A DNA stretch of 64,000 nucleotides from Treponema sp. (GCA_017548565.1 JAFYZU010000054.1:60689-124688), one strand, 5' to 3'. Shown: positions 53,731 to 62,417, counted from the stretch's first letter. Numbers and translations are program-made. Notes: generated by a model not told the origin, from the letters alone.

Positions 53731-55026
53731 TTATTTTGATTTTTTCATCGGTCGTACAAGGAAAAGACTCAGACACATTGCAACTGCGTATAAAATTGTA
53801 GTTACAATAAGTACGTTCTGATATCCTGTAGGATTTGCCTTGACACCTGCAACTTCGATAAAGCTTCCTGTATGATTTACGATATAGGATGCCATCTGAT
53901 TTCCTGTTAAACCTGCAAAAGCCCATGCAGAAAGTGTAATTCCGTGGATTGCAGAAATGTTTCCCATTCCATAATGATCAGAAAGAAGGGTAGGAACATT
54001 TGAAAAACCGCCGCCGTAGCCTGCATTTACTATGAAAATCAAAGCGAGAACGAAGATTATAAGAGCTATATTTCCCTGACCGTTTGCAATTCCCTTTGTA
54101 AGAAGAACAATCAGTGTTGAAATGATAGAAAGTGCAAAAATGAGTTTATAGACTGTATTTCTGTCTTTCATTTTATCGGCCCATGCAGAGAAACCTAAAC
54201 GACCACCGGCATTGAATAAAGCAGATATTGTAGAAATTATACCTGCAAATGCTCCAAGTCCTACACATTTTACAATCATTTTTTCCTGCGAAATAATAGC
54301 AAGACCGCATGTAATGTTGATGTAGAACATGAGCCAGATTCCAATGTAAGAAGCAATAGGTTCTGTTTTAAGTGTTGCGATGATTCCTTCTTCTTTTGAT
54401 TTTTTCTGTGGTTCAACCCATCCTTCCGGTTTTGCAAGCATGAAATGACCGAGCATCATCATTACGAAATAAACGAGTGCAAGAATATAGAACATCTTGT
54501 AAACTCCGCCTTCTCCAAGACCTTTAAGCATTCTTGTCATAATTGGAGATGCAATTGCTTTTGCGGCACCAAAACCTGCTACTGCAAGACCTGTTGCAAG
54601 ACCTTTTTTATCCTGGAACCAGAGCATGAGAGTTTTTACAGGAGAAAGATAACCTGTACCAAGACCTATACCCATTATAAATCCGTATGAAATATAAATA
54701 CCGATTAATGAAAGTACGCTGTGTTGATGTGTTCCACCGTACCAGATAAAGAATCCGGTTCCTGCCATACCGAGTGCGAATGTAATTGCCGCAATAAGTG
54801 ATGACTTATGAATGTTCTTTTCTACAAGGCTGCCTAAGAAAGCAGCTGACATTCCAAGGAAAAAAATTGCAAAGCTGAATGCCCATTCTACTGCACCTTT
54901 TGAAAAACCGATGTAGTCTGCAATTTCCTGACTGAAGATTGACCAGCAGTATACAGTACCGATACTGCAATGAAGAAGAAGTGCCGGAATGGCTCCTCTT
55001 AACCATTTGTTCTGAATGTTTTTCAT
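53731..55026 (-). CDS. OFA-family MFS transporter (oxalate/formate antiporter-like)
   Basis: A 431-residue major facilitator with about 12 helices and the oxalate/formate antiporter look: LLHCSIGTVYCWSIFSQEI in helix 1, GIGLGTGYLSPVKTLMLWFQDKKGLATGL in helix 4-5, and NAGYGGGFSNVPTLLSDHYG in helix 10-11. Family members exchange oxalate, formate, pyruvate or lactate; the ligand here is not evident. Formate exchange would fit a fermentative gut spirochaete. It has its own promoter and AGAGGA ribosome-binding site. Confidence 0.87.
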   Translation of the reverse strand: MKNIQNKWLRGAIPALLLHCSIGTVYCWSIFSQEIADYIGFSKGAVEWAFSFAIFFLGMSAAFLGSLVEKNIHKSSLIAAITFALGMAGTGFFIWYGGTHQHSVLSLIGIYISYGFIMGIGLGTGYLSPVKTLMLWFQDKKGLATGLAVAGFGAAKAIASPIMTRMLKGLGEGGVYKMFYILALVYFVMMMLGHFMLAKPEGWVEPQKKSKEEGIIATLKTEPIASYIGIWLMFYINITCGLAIISQEKMIVKCVGLGAFAGIISTISALFNAGGRLGFSAWADKMKDRNTVYKLIFALSIISTLIVLLTKGIANGQGNIALIIFVLALIFIVNAGYGGGFSNVPTLLSDHYGMGNISAIHGITLSAWAFAGLTGNQMASYIVNHTGSFIEVAGVKANPTGYQNVLIVTTILYAVAMCLSLFLVRPMKKSK

Positions 55027-55062
55027 TTTAAAAAATCCTCTGAATTTTTTTATGATTAAAAT

Positions 55063-55091
55063 ATTTTAATGCTAAAATGCGGATAATTCAA
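55063..55091 (-). promoter_or_regulatory. Sigma-70 type promoter of the OFA transporter
   Basis: On the minus strand: TTGAAT (55091-55086), 17-base spacer and TAAAAT (55068-55063). The leader is about 30 bases and contains AGAGGA before the ATG. Confidence 0.55.
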
Positions 55092-55109
55092 GATAGAGAC
55101 ATATCTGTT

Positions 55110-56003
55110 TTAATCTATATCTTCAATTATTTTATCCGGTGGATTATCAAGAATATGTGGATTGTTAAGACATCTTCTTAATTCATGAAGAGCCGAAGCA
55201 AAATACTGACCGTCGCAAATACGTTCATCTGTCGTAATTTTAATGTCAAGAAAATGCTTTTTAACAGGATCTCCGTTTTTATCAACTGCATTTTCATGTC
55301 GTGCCGTACTGAACGAAATGAACATAGGAACATTTCCAAAGTTATACAGATGATGATATATTGAAGGAATGTTTAAGCTTGCCATAGAAGTAATGACAAG
55401 AGAACCGTGGAAAGGACTTATTTCAAGCAGAAATTTAGGAATCTTCCCATAATAATCAAGGAATTTTAATAATCCTATTGCCATCTTAAAAATCCATCGC
55501 GGGAAGCTGCACAGGATTTTTGTTATTTTTTCAAAGGATGAATTTTTCTCTTCTGCATTTTTATATTCAAGGATTTTGGAATTCATCAATTTATAAACAT
55601 CATCGGCAGTGGCATCAGGCGTAAAAGTGAATTTGAGCATAGTGGCGGGTGCATTCAGTGAAAGCTCTTTTTTTACTTCCATAATAACCTGAATGTTGTT
55701 TCGTGCAAAAATTCTGTATCCGTTGATGAATCTGTTTATTCCGGGATTTGATGCAACACAGCGTATATAGGATGCAACAAGGACATGCATTGCATTAAAA
55801 CCAGGCTTTCCCAGACGTCTTTTTTCATGAACATATTTTTTTATTGCCGAAAGTTCAATCGCATCACTAAAAAGATTGCTTGCATCATTTCTGGTTTTCA
55901 TTATAAAAGGAATGATTATGTTGATAGGTTCAAGTGTACGAAGTCTGCGTCCTTCAGGTCTGTCCCCGATTCTTCGTCTGCGTTTTTTTGTTTTACTGCT
56001 CAT
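55110..56003 (-). CDS. E2-like acyltransferase homologue without the catalytic His
   Basis: A 297-residue protein whose C-terminal two-thirds resembles the catalytic domain of 2-oxo acid dehydrogenase E2 (chloramphenicol-acetyltransferase fold). The segment FHGSLVITSMASLNIPSIYHHLYNFGNVPMFISF and the motif TTDERICDGQYFASALHELRRCLNNP correspond to the E2 region around HxxxDG. Here the His is Glu260 while Asp264 and Gly265 remain. There is no lipoyl or E1/E3-binding domain; instead the N-terminus is very basic (KTKKRRRRIGDRPEGRRLR). No E1 or E3 genes are nearby. It may be a CoA- or acyl-binding protein or an uncharacterised acyltransferase. Confidence 0.75.
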   Translation of the reverse strand: MSSKTKKRRRRIGDRPEGRRLRTLEPINIIIPFIMKTRNDASNLFSDAIELSAIKKYVHEKRRLGKPGFNAMHVLVASYIRCVASNPGINRFINGYRIFARNNIQVIMEVKKELSLNAPATMLKFTFTPDATADDVYKLMNSKILEYKNAEEKNSSFEKITKILCSFPRWIFKMAIGLLKFLDYYGKIPKFLLEISPFHGSLVITSMASLNIPSIYHHLYNFGNVPMFISFSTARHENAVDKNGDPVKKHFLDIKITTDERICDGQYFASALHELRRCLNNPHILDNPPDKIIEDID

Positions 56004-56008
56004 ATTTT

Positions 56009-56038
56009 ATTGTAAGTCCAAAAAAGATTATTCGTCAA
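56009..56038 (-). promoter_or_regulatory. Promoter of the E2-like gene, close to its start codon
   Basis: On the minus strand: TTGACG (56038-56033), 18-base spacer and TACAAT (56014-56009), with 5 bases before the ATG at 56003. Transcription should begin at the start codon, as proposed for hisS. Confidence 0.45.
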
Positions 56039-56106
56039 TAAAAATATTTTTTCATTCAACAAAAGATGAGATAATGTTGTCCGTTTGGTTGAGCAGTATA
56101 TATCGC

Positions 56107-56135
56107 TTGACATTGTTTAAGAAAAACGTTATTTT
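56107..56135 (+). promoter_or_regulatory. Promoter of the rimP-nusA-infB-rbfA operon
   Basis: A perfect TTGACA at 56107-56112, 17-base spacer and TATTTT at 56130-56135. The expected start near 56142 gives a leader of about 66 bases that contains the terminator hairpin at 56168-56197. Confidence 0.6.
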
Positions 56136-56167
56136 ATAACTAACATCTTTAATTTAACATTAAAAAT

Positions 56168-56197
56168 GGATTCGGTGCTCCCGAGTCCTTTTTTTTT
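56168..56197 (+). terminator. Intrinsic terminator/attenuator in the rimP leader
   Basis: GGATTCGG (56168-56175), a 5-base loop and CCGAGTCC (56181-56188) form an 8-bp stem with one G-T pair, followed directly by nine T residues (56189-56197). It lies between the operon promoter and the rimP ribosome-binding site (GAAGGA, 56198-56203), so transcription into the operon must read through it. NusA, encoded in the operon, is a natural candidate for feedback control. Confidence 0.75.
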
Positions 56198-56207
56198 GAA
56201 GGAAATT

Positions 56208-56681
56208 ATGGAATATACATCTTACAGCAAAATTCAGTATTATGATCAGTGCTCAAAGCTTGTAGAAGGAATGGGATTTAAACTCGTTGACTTAAAGATT
56301 GTACCTTCTAAAACTATCACCAGAATTTCTGCAATGATTGCGGGTGCACAATCAGAAGTAAATATCAGCGTAAATGACTGTGCAAAAGTTCATCGTGCGC
56401 TTCTTTCACGTTTACAGGCGCTGCTTGGAACAGAAAATACTTCAATGGAGCTTACGAGTCCAGGGATTGAGCATAACATTAAAAATGCAAGGGAGTTTGA
56501 AATCTTTACAGGCAGAAATGTACGTGTTTGGGATAAAAATGTTTCTGACTGGGTAAACGGAAAAATTTTATCTGCAGACGATAAAAGTGTAACTTTAGAA
56601 ACAGAAAATAATGAAAAAAAGACTGTTTCTTATGATGATATAGCAAAAGCAAAATTTATTTATACTAAAGAGGAGGCTTAA
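56208..56681 (+). CDS. rimP: Ribosome maturation factor RimP
   Basis: RimP helps assemble the 30S subunit. The protein (157 residues from the ATG at 56208) has the N-terminal alpha/beta domain (LVEGMGFKLVDLKIV, then VNDCAKVHRALLSRLQALLG) with the conserved MELTSPGIEHNIKNAREFEIFTGRNVRV junction, and a C-terminal Sm-like barrel (SWVNGKILSADDKSVTLE-type strands). The frame is open to an ATG at 56166, but that would overlap the terminator; GAAGGA just before 56208 decides the start. It heads the classic rimP-nusA-infB-rbfA order. Confidence 0.9.
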   Translation: MEYTSYSKIQYYDQCSKLVEGMGFKLVDLKIVPSKTITRISAMIAGAQSEVNISVNDCAKVHRALLSRLQALLGTENTSMELTSPGIEHNIKNAREFEIFTGRNVRVWDKNVSDWVNGKILSADDKSVTLETENNEKKTVSYDDIAKAKFIYTKEEA

Positions 56682-56682
56682 A

Positions 56683-58149
56683 ATGTCAGAAATGGCAGAA
56701 GCTATCCGCCAGCTGATTCAGGAAAAAGGTTGTTCTGAAGATTCAGTTAGGCAGACTATTGAAAGAGCTCTTAAGGCAGCTTATAAAAAAACTTTTGGAA
56801 CTGATGAAAATGCAATCGTAAAGTTTAACGATGATATGTCAGATGTTTCTATCTATGCCAGAAAAACAGTTTTAGACGGAGTTTATGATCCTGTTAAAGA
56901 AATTGAACTTGAAGAAGCAAAAGAACTGGCAGGTGATGTAGAAGAAGGTGATGAAATTGATATTCTTCTTGATCCGAAGGTTGATTTTGAACGTTCTGCA
57001 GTTTCAACAGGAAAACAGACAGCTCATCAGGGATTAAATGAAAGCGTAAAAACTTCCCTTATGAATGAATATAAAGATAAGGTCGGTGAAATAATCATCG
57101 GATATTATCAGCGCGAAAGAAACGGTAATATTTATGTAGATTTAGGAAATGCCGGACGAATTGAAGGTATCCTTCCGGTTAAATATCAGTCGAAGCTTGA
57201 GTTTTATGAAAAGAATGACAGAATCAAGGCTTTGATTGTAGACCTTAAACCTACATCATCAGGAATTCAGCTTATTCTTTCAAGAACTGATCCTAAGCTT
57301 GTAAGCTCAATCCTTGAAAAAGAAGTTCCAGAAATTGCAGACGGAACAATTGAAATTACGAAAATCGTTCGTGATGCAGGATACAGAACAAAGATTGCCG
57401 TATATACAAAGAAAGAAGAAATTGATCCTGTAGGTGCCTGCGTCGGCTTAAAGGGTGTACGAATCCAGAATGTCATTCGTGAGCTTTTGAATGAAAAAAT
57501 TGACGTTCTTAAATGGGATCCTGATCCTACTGTTTTCATAAAGAATGCTCTTTCTCCTGCACAGGTTCAGAGGGTTCTTATTCTTGATGCAGATAAACGT
57601 CAGGCGCTTGCAATCGTCGATGACACTCAATTCTCGCTTGCAATCGGTAAACAGGGACAGAACGTAAGGCTTGCAAATAAACTCTGCGACTGGAATATAG
57701 ATGTTAAGACTGTTGAACAGGCCGCTGAAATGGATCTTTCAAATATTGCAACTGTTCAGACTGCACAGAATCTTTTCTCTGATGAAAATGCTTACGATGA
57801 AATTACAACAATTGCAGAATTACCGAATGTTGATGCTAATGTTGCGGCAGTGCTTAAAGAAAACGGTATTGAACAGATTGAAGATTTCGTTGAAGCTTAT
57901 GATAACGGAACAATCAATGTAGAAGGTATAACAAAAGAAGATCTTGATGCAGTTAATGCATTGATTAATGAAAATGTTGAATTCGTTGATGAAGAAGAAT
58001 CTGAAGCTCCGGAAGAAAAGACAGAAGAAGCTCATACAGATGATGCAGAAGAATATTTCTGTCCTGAATGCGGCGCAAAGATTACTCTTGATATGACACA
58101 ATGTCCTAATTGTGGTGTAGAATTCGAATTTGAAGAGGATGAGGAATAG
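56683..58149 (+). CDS. nusA: Transcription factor NusA with a C-terminal zinc ribbon
   Basis: NusA binds RNA polymerase and modulates pausing, termination and antitermination. The 488-residue protein has the N-terminal domain, an S1 domain (GEIIGYYQRERNGNIYVDLG, about 145-200), two KH domains (VGACVGLKGVRIQNVIRELL near 250, and AIGKQGQNVRLANKL near 318) and an HhH-like acidic region (about 370-435). Unusually it ends with a four-cysteine ribbon, C460-P-E-C463 and C474-P-N-C477, followed by an acidic tail. I know of no such ribbon in well-studied NusA proteins. It starts 1 base after the rimP stop and lies 8 bases before infB. Confidence 0.95.
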   Translation: MSEMAEAIRQLIQEKGCSEDSVRQTIERALKAAYKKTFGTDENAIVKFNDDMSDVSIYARKTVLDGVYDPVKEIELEEAKELAGDVEEGDEIDILLDPKVDFERSAVSTGKQTAHQGLNESVKTSLMNEYKDKVGEIIIGYYQRERNGNIYVDLGNAGRIEGILPVKYQSKLEFYEKNDRIKALIVDLKPTSSGIQLILSRTDPKLVSSILEKEVPEIADGTIEITKIVRDAGYRTKIAVYTKKEEIDPVGACVGLKGVRIQNVIRELLNEKIDVLKWDPDPTVFIKNALSPAQVQRVLILDADKRQALAIVDDTQFSLAIGKQGQNVRLANKLCDWNIDVKTVEQAAEMDLSNIATVQTAQNLFSDENAYDEITTIAELPNVDANVAAVLKENGIEQIEDFVEAYDNGTINVEGITKEDLDAVNALINENVEFVDEEESEAPEEKTEEAHTDDAEEYFCPECGAKITLDMTQCPNCGVEFEFEEDEE

Positions 58150-58157
58150 GATAATAT

Positions 58158-60758
58158 ATGGCAGAAGAAAATGAAAAAAAGCCAGCAGTAGTAGTTCACA
58201 AAAAGCAGCAGAAAAGTCCCGAAAAAGATAACTCTGCAGGCACAGAAAAAAAACGTGTCGTTGTAGTTAAGAAAAAGACTCCGCCTGCTCAAGCTAAACC
58301 AGCAGATTCTCAGAAAAAGAATATTGTTGTAAAGAAAAGTGATGCTAAAGAAACGCCTCAGGATGCAACTCCTAAAAAGGATGAATCAAAGGAAACTGCC
58401 GCACCTAAAAAGCAGACCTTTGAATTGAATCCTTCACGTCCGAATGTAAAGGCAGGTAATCTTTCTGATAAAGGCCGTCAGGTTAATAAAGGCAATTATT
58501 TCAATAAGAAAGATTCCGGCACGAATCGTACGTATCATAAGGATGGACAGTCATCCGGTTTCAGCGGTGCACAGGCTCGTCAGGGTTATCAGAACCGTGA
58601 AAGAGATAACAGCAATAATCGTCAGGGATTCAACAAAAACGGTATTAATAAAGACGGTAACAGACAGGGTAAGCCTGGTACAAACGGTCAGCAGCGTTTT
58701 TCTAACGCTCAGAACGGTGGCTTCAGGGGAAGACAGAATAATGCCGCTCCTGTTCCTCCGATTGATCAGGGAAGACAGTCTACTAAAAAACAGTTCAAAG
58801 GTAAAAAACAGATTTACAACCGAAAGGATGAAGAGCAGTACGATGATAAATTCTTTGAACAGAAGAAAAAGGTTGAAACTCCTGTAAGTGTTGTTCCAAA
58901 ATCTATTGATATAATGGAATCGATTTCTGTTTCAGATCTTGCACGAAAGATGAATTTAAAGGCAAGTGAAGTTATTGCCAAGCTTATGGGCATGGGAATG
59001 ATGGTGACAATCACTCAGTCTATAGATTCTGATACGGCTACTCTTCTGGCTGCAGAATATGGTTGTGAAGTTCATCTTGTTTCTCTTTATGATGAGACAG
59101 TCATTGAAAGTGAAAAAGACGATGGTGTTGAATTAAAAATCCGTCCTCCTATCGTAACAGTAATGGGTCACGTAGACCATGGTAAGACAAAAACTCTTGA
59201 TGCAATCAGACATGCGAATGTTGCAGCCGGTGAAGCGGGAGGTATTACTCAGTCTATCGGTGCTTATTCTGTTACTACTCCAAAAGGAAAAATTACTTTT
59301 CTCGATACACCGGGACATGAAGCATTTACAATGATGCGTGCCCGCGGTGCTCAGGTTACAGATATTGTTGTACTTGTAGTTGCAGCTGATGATGGTGTAA
59401 TGCCTCAGACACTTGAAGCTATAAGTCATGCAAAGGATGCAAAGGTTCCTATTATTGTTGCCGTAAACAAGGTTGATAAACCCGAAGCAAATCCGGACAG
59501 AGTTAAGACTCAGCTTTCTGAACTTGGATTGACTCCTGAAGAGTGGGGTGGAGATACTCAGTATGTTCATATCTCTGCTTTGAAAAAAGAAGGTATTAAT
59601 GAACTTCTTGATGCAATCCTTTTACAGGCAGAAATGCTTGAGCTTAAAGCAAACGATGAATGTCGTGCAGAGGGAAAGCTTCTTGAATCACGAGTAGATC
59701 AGGGAAGAGGTGTTGTTTCTTCTGTAATCATTCAGAGAGGATGCCTTAAACAGGGTGATCCTTTTGTAGCGGGAATCTATTCAGGTCGTGTACGGGCAAT
59801 GTTCGATGACAGAGGTCGTCGTATTCAGGAAGCAGGTCCATCTACTCCGGTAGAAGTTCTCGGTATGGAAGAGATGCCTAATGCAGGTGATCCATTCCAG
59901 GTAACTGAATCTGAAAAAGATGCACGTGCTATTTCTGCTAAGCGTCAGGAACTCAAACGTTTTGAAGCAGCCAAAGCAGTTAAAAAGACAACGCTTGAAT
60001 CACTTTATACAGATATTGCAGAAAGTGAAGTTAAAGAATTCAAGGTTATCATCAAGGCTGATTTACAGGGTTCTGCAGAAGCGCTCAAAGCATCTCTCGA
60101 AAAACTTTCAACCCGTGAAATCAGACTTTCAGTCATTCATTCAAGTGCGGGTGCAATCAACGAATCTGACGTTACTCTTGCAGCAGCAGACTCAAATGCA
60201 ATTATTATCGGATTTAATGTTCGTCCTACTCCTAAGGCAAAGGCTTTGGCAGAACAGGAACAGGTCGAAATCAGAAAATATAATATCATCTATAAGTGTG
60301 TTGAAGAAATTCAGCAGGCTATGGAAGGTATGCTTCAGCCGGATACAAAAGAAGAAGTTATCGGTATGGTTGAAGTCCGCAATACATTCAAGGTTCCTAA
60401 AATCGGTGTTATTGCAGGATGTTCTGTATCCGATGGTGTTGTACGAAGAAATGCAAGCGTTCATCTTGTCCGTGAAGGAATCGTTATCTTTACCGGTAAA
60501 ATTTCTTCCCTCAAGCGATTTAAAGATGATGCAAAAGAAGTTGGAACCGGTTATGAATGTGGTATCGGCTTAGAAAACTGGCAGGATATTAAAGTTGATG
60601 ATAAGCTTGAAATATTCGAAATAGTTGAAGTCGCAAAGAAGCTTGGAAAAACACTTGTTGAAGAAGAAGCAGAAGCCGCAAAAAAAGCCGGTAAATCCAA
60701 AGAAGAAGCTGATGCAGCTGGAGAACAAAAATGGGTCAATACAGATTACAGAGACTGA
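58158..60758 (+). CDS. infB: Translation initiation factor IF-2
   Basis: The GTPase that places fMet-tRNA on the ribosome. The 866-residue protein starts with a long low-complexity Lys/Gln/Asn/Gly-rich region (residues 1-245), then an IF2_N domain (SVSDLARKMNLKASEVIAKLMGMG). The G domain follows with P-loop GHVDHGKT (about 336), DTPGHEAF and NKVDKP, and then the C-terminal domains with KVIIKADLQGSAEALKASL. The residue after GKT is Lys where most IF-2 have Ser or Thr; I recall the same in Borrelia, so it is probably a spirochaete trait. The end overlaps rbfA by 28 bases. Confidence 0.96.
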   Translation: MAEENEKKPAVVVHKKQQKSPEKDNSAGTEKKRVVVVKKKTPPAQAKPADSQKKNIVVKKSDAKETPQDATPKKDESKETAAPKKQTFELNPSRPNVKAGNLSDKGRQVNKGNYFNKKDSGTNRTYHKDGQSSGFSGAQARQGYQNRERDNSNNRQGFNKNGINKDGNRQGKPGTNGQQRFSNAQNGGFRGRQNNAAPVPPIDQGRQSTKKQFKGKKQIYNRKDEEQYDDKFFEQKKKVETPVSVVPKSIDIMESISVSDLARKMNLKASEVIAKLMGMGMMVTITQSIDSDTATLLAAEYGCEVHLVSLYDETVIESEKDDGVELKIRPPIVTVMGHVDHGKTKTLDAIRHANVAAGEAGGITQSIGAYSVTTPKGKITFLDTPGHEAFTMMRARGAQVTDIVVLVVAADDGVMPQTLEAISHAKDAKVPIIVAVNKVDKPEANPDRVKTQLSELGLTPEEWGGDTQYVHISALKKEGINELLDAILLQAEMLELKANDECRAEGKLLESRVDQGRGVVSSVIIQRGCLKQGDPFVAGIYSGRVRAMFDDRGRRIQEAGPSTPVEVLGMEEMPNAGDPFQVTESEKDARAISAKRQELKRFEAAKAVKKTTLESLYTDIAESEVKEFKVIIKADLQGSAEALKASLEKLSTREIRLSVIHSSAGAINESDVTLAAADSNAIIIGFNVRPTPKAKALAEQEQVEIRKYNIIYKCVEEIQQAMEGMLQPDTKEEVIGMVEVRNTFKVPKIGVIAGCSVSDGVVRRNASVHLVREGIVIFTGKISSLKRFKDDAKEVGTGYECGIGLENWQDIKVDDKLEIFEIVEVAKKLGKTLVEEEAEAAKKAGKSKEEADAAGEQKWVNTDYRD

Positions 60759-61123
60759 ATGACCAGTTCCGTGATGAAATTTCCCGATTAATTCTCCGAG
60801 GCGAAGTAAAGGATCCGCGTGTTAATACTTTTTTAAGCATCAATCGTGTTGAAATTACAAACGATCTGAGTTATGCGAAGGTTTATGTATCTACTTTCCT
60901 TACCGATCATCAGCTTAAGGTAGGTGTTGACGGCTTGAATGCAGCAGCAGGATTCATACAGCGTGAAATTGCACGTAAACTTAAAATCAGACAGATTCCT
61001 AAACTTCAGTTTAAAATTGACGAAGGGATGAAAGAAGGCTTTAAGATGGTGCAGAAGCTTAATGAACTTGAACGTGAACAAAAAAAGAATGAACAGTCTT
61101 CAGAGGAAAAATCGGAGTCATAA
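60731..61123 (+). CDS. rbfA: Ribosome-binding factor A
   Basis: A 130-residue KH-like 30S maturation factor. Typical segments are RLNDQFRDEISRLILRGEVKDPRV at the N-terminus, the NDLSYAKVYVSTF strand and the EIARKLKIRQIPKLQFKIDEGMKEG region near the C-terminus. The short acidic/Lys tail is not conserved. It overlaps the infB end by 28 bases in another frame, an unusually long but clear overlap. It is the last gene of the operon; truB, which normally follows, is on the opposite strand. Confidence 0.94.
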   Translation: MGQYRLQRLNDQFRDEISRLILRGEVKDPRVNTFLSINRVEITNDLSYAKVYVSTFLTDHQLKVGVDGLNAAAGFIQREIARKLKIRQIPKLQFKIDEGMKEGFKMVQKLNELEREQKKNEQSSEEKSES

Positions 61124-61132
61124 TTCACTGCA

Positions 61133-62146
61133 TTAATTGATAATAAAATTATGATGAAGCCTTCCGTCTGCATCTTTCGTAAAAAGACCACGGAAGGTTT
61201 TTTCTTTGAATACCGCAAAAATAGTTTCGTTTTTAAAATCATGAAGATCTGCACCAAAAAATGCGGAGCGAAGCGGTTTTCCGTTGCAGAAATCTATGTC
61301 TGCTTTTTCATCCTTCAGATAAAGATTCGTAAAGCCGCACGAAATTGAAAGCTCCGGAGTAAAGCACTGCATTGATGAAAGAATTTCATTTTTCAATTTT
61401 TCATCATTTTTATGATTTTTATTTTCTGTTGAATGTTCTTTCGTTATTTTTTTCTGAAGATTCATCTGTTCAATTGCAGAATCAATCGTAAAATTTTTAA
61501 TCTCATTATAACCGGCGGCATCTTCTATAGAAAAATTACCGACTTTTGTTCTATATAATCCGATTAAATGTGCTGAAGATCCGCATGAAATGGCAATATC
61601 TCTTGCGAGACTCCTGATATATGTTCCTTTAGATACTGAAAAATCAATTAATGCATAAGCGACTGTATTGTCATCATTAAGAACGGTGTCTTTTATATTT
61701 GAATTATATACAGTAATTTTACGTTCGGGTAATTCAACAGTTTTACCATCGCGTGCAATATCACTTGATCGTTTACCGTTTACGTGGATTGCAGAAAAAA
61801 GTGGAGGTGTCTGCATTAATGTACCCATAAATTTTTCTACTGCATCAGAAAGCGTTTGAGGTTTCGGGCAGGCTGTTTTTTTAATTATATTTCCATTATA
61901 TTCTAGCGTATCTGTTTCTTCGCCGAATTTTATTACTGCACTATATTGTTTATCAAATGCGGTAATATAACCTGCAAGCTTTGTCAGACGACCTGTGCAG
62001 ACTACAAGAAGACCCTGTGCAAAGCTGTCTAGAGTTCCTGTGTGACCTGCTTTTGTAGTTTCAAGTGCTTTTTTTATACTGCCGATAGCACCAAAAGAAG
62101 TAGGTCCTGATTTTTTTGCAAGTAATACAATTCCATCACGATTCAT
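61133..62146 (-). CDS. truB: tRNA pseudouridine-55 synthase TruB
   Basis: Makes Psi55 in the T-loop of tRNAs. The catalytic motif is AGHTGTLDSFAQGLLVV with Asp40 when counted from the ATG at 62146; the later IDFSVSKGTYIRSLARDIA segment is the second family motif. The C-terminal part contains a Lys/Asn-rich insert of about 25 residues (about 230-255, KKITKEHSTENKNHKNDEK) before the final barrel-like region. In-frame starts at 62182 and 62212 exist but would add residues of no family resemblance; CGGAAA precedes 62146. It converges on rbfA with a 9-base gap. Confidence 0.92.
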   Translation of the reverse strand: MNRDGIVLLAKKSGPTSFGAIGSIKKALETTKAGHTGTLDSFAQGLLVVCTGRLTKLAGYITAFDKQYSAVIKFGEETDTLEYNGNIIKKTACPKPQTLSDAVEKFMGTLMQTPPLFSAIHVNGKRSSDIARDGKTVELPERKITVYNSNIKDTVLNDDNTVAYALIDFSVSKGTYIRSLARDIAISCGSSAHLIGLYRTKVGNFSIEDAAGYNEIKNFTIDSAIEQMNLQKKITKEHSTENKNHKNDEKLKNEILSSMQCFTPELSISCGFTNLYLKDEKADIDFCNGKPLRSAFFGADLHDFKNETIFAVFKEKTFRGLFTKDADGRLHHNFIIN

Positions 62147-62251
62147 TTCAGTTTCCGTACCATTCTGCAAAATAATATCCATAATTTTAATACAAGAGAA
62201 GATAAGAAACAAGGTTATTTTGTGTTTTTTTGATATTTTGATTTTTTGCTA

Positions 62252-62280
62252 TTGACACTATTTTTGATTTTTGGTATAAA
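62252..62280 (+). promoter_or_regulatory. Sigma-70 type promoter of tRNA-Val
   Basis: TTGACA at 62252-62257, exactly 17 bases, TATAAA at 62275-62280. The expected start near 62287 is about 15 bases before the mature tRNA. This is among the best promoters in the window, as expected for a tRNA. Confidence 0.75.
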
Positions 62281-62301
62281 TACTATATCAATAATTGATT
62301 C

Positions 62302-62375
62302 GGGCAGTTAGCTCAGCTGGTACGAGCGTCTGGTTTACACCCAGAATGTCGGGAGTTCGATCCTCTCACTGCCCA
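62302..62375 (+). tRNA. tRNA-Val (anticodon UAC)
   Basis: A full cloverleaf can be drawn: acceptor GGGCAGT (62302-62308) with ACTGCCC (62368-62374), D arm GCTC/GAGC, anticodon stem TCTGG/CCAGA (62329-62333/62341-62345) around loop TTTACAC, giving anticodon TAC at 62336-62338, and T arm GGGAG/CTCTC with loop TTCGATC. The discriminator is A62375 and CCA is not encoded. It is followed by an integrase gene, a common arrangement when an element has inserted at a tRNA. Confidence 0.95.
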
Positions 62376-62378
62376 ACG

Positions 62379-62403
62379 TAAATCCTTATAATACAAGGAT
62401 TTA
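62379..62403 (+). other. Hairpin downstream of tRNA-Val
   Basis: TAAATCCTT (62379-62387) and AAGGATTTA (62395-62403) form a 9-bp stem with a 7-base loop. No T-run follows, so it is more likely a processing or weak termination structure than a full intrinsic terminator. The loop region holds a perfect TATAAT (62387-62392), which could be a -10 for the integrase, though no -35 is evident. Confidence 0.5.
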
Positions 62404-62417
62404 GCTAATCTCTAGTA

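Noticed and set aside
59920..60573. 217-codon open frame inside infB in another frame
   Set aside because: Codon composition is a shifted copy of infB, with no domain, and infB itself is unmistakable.
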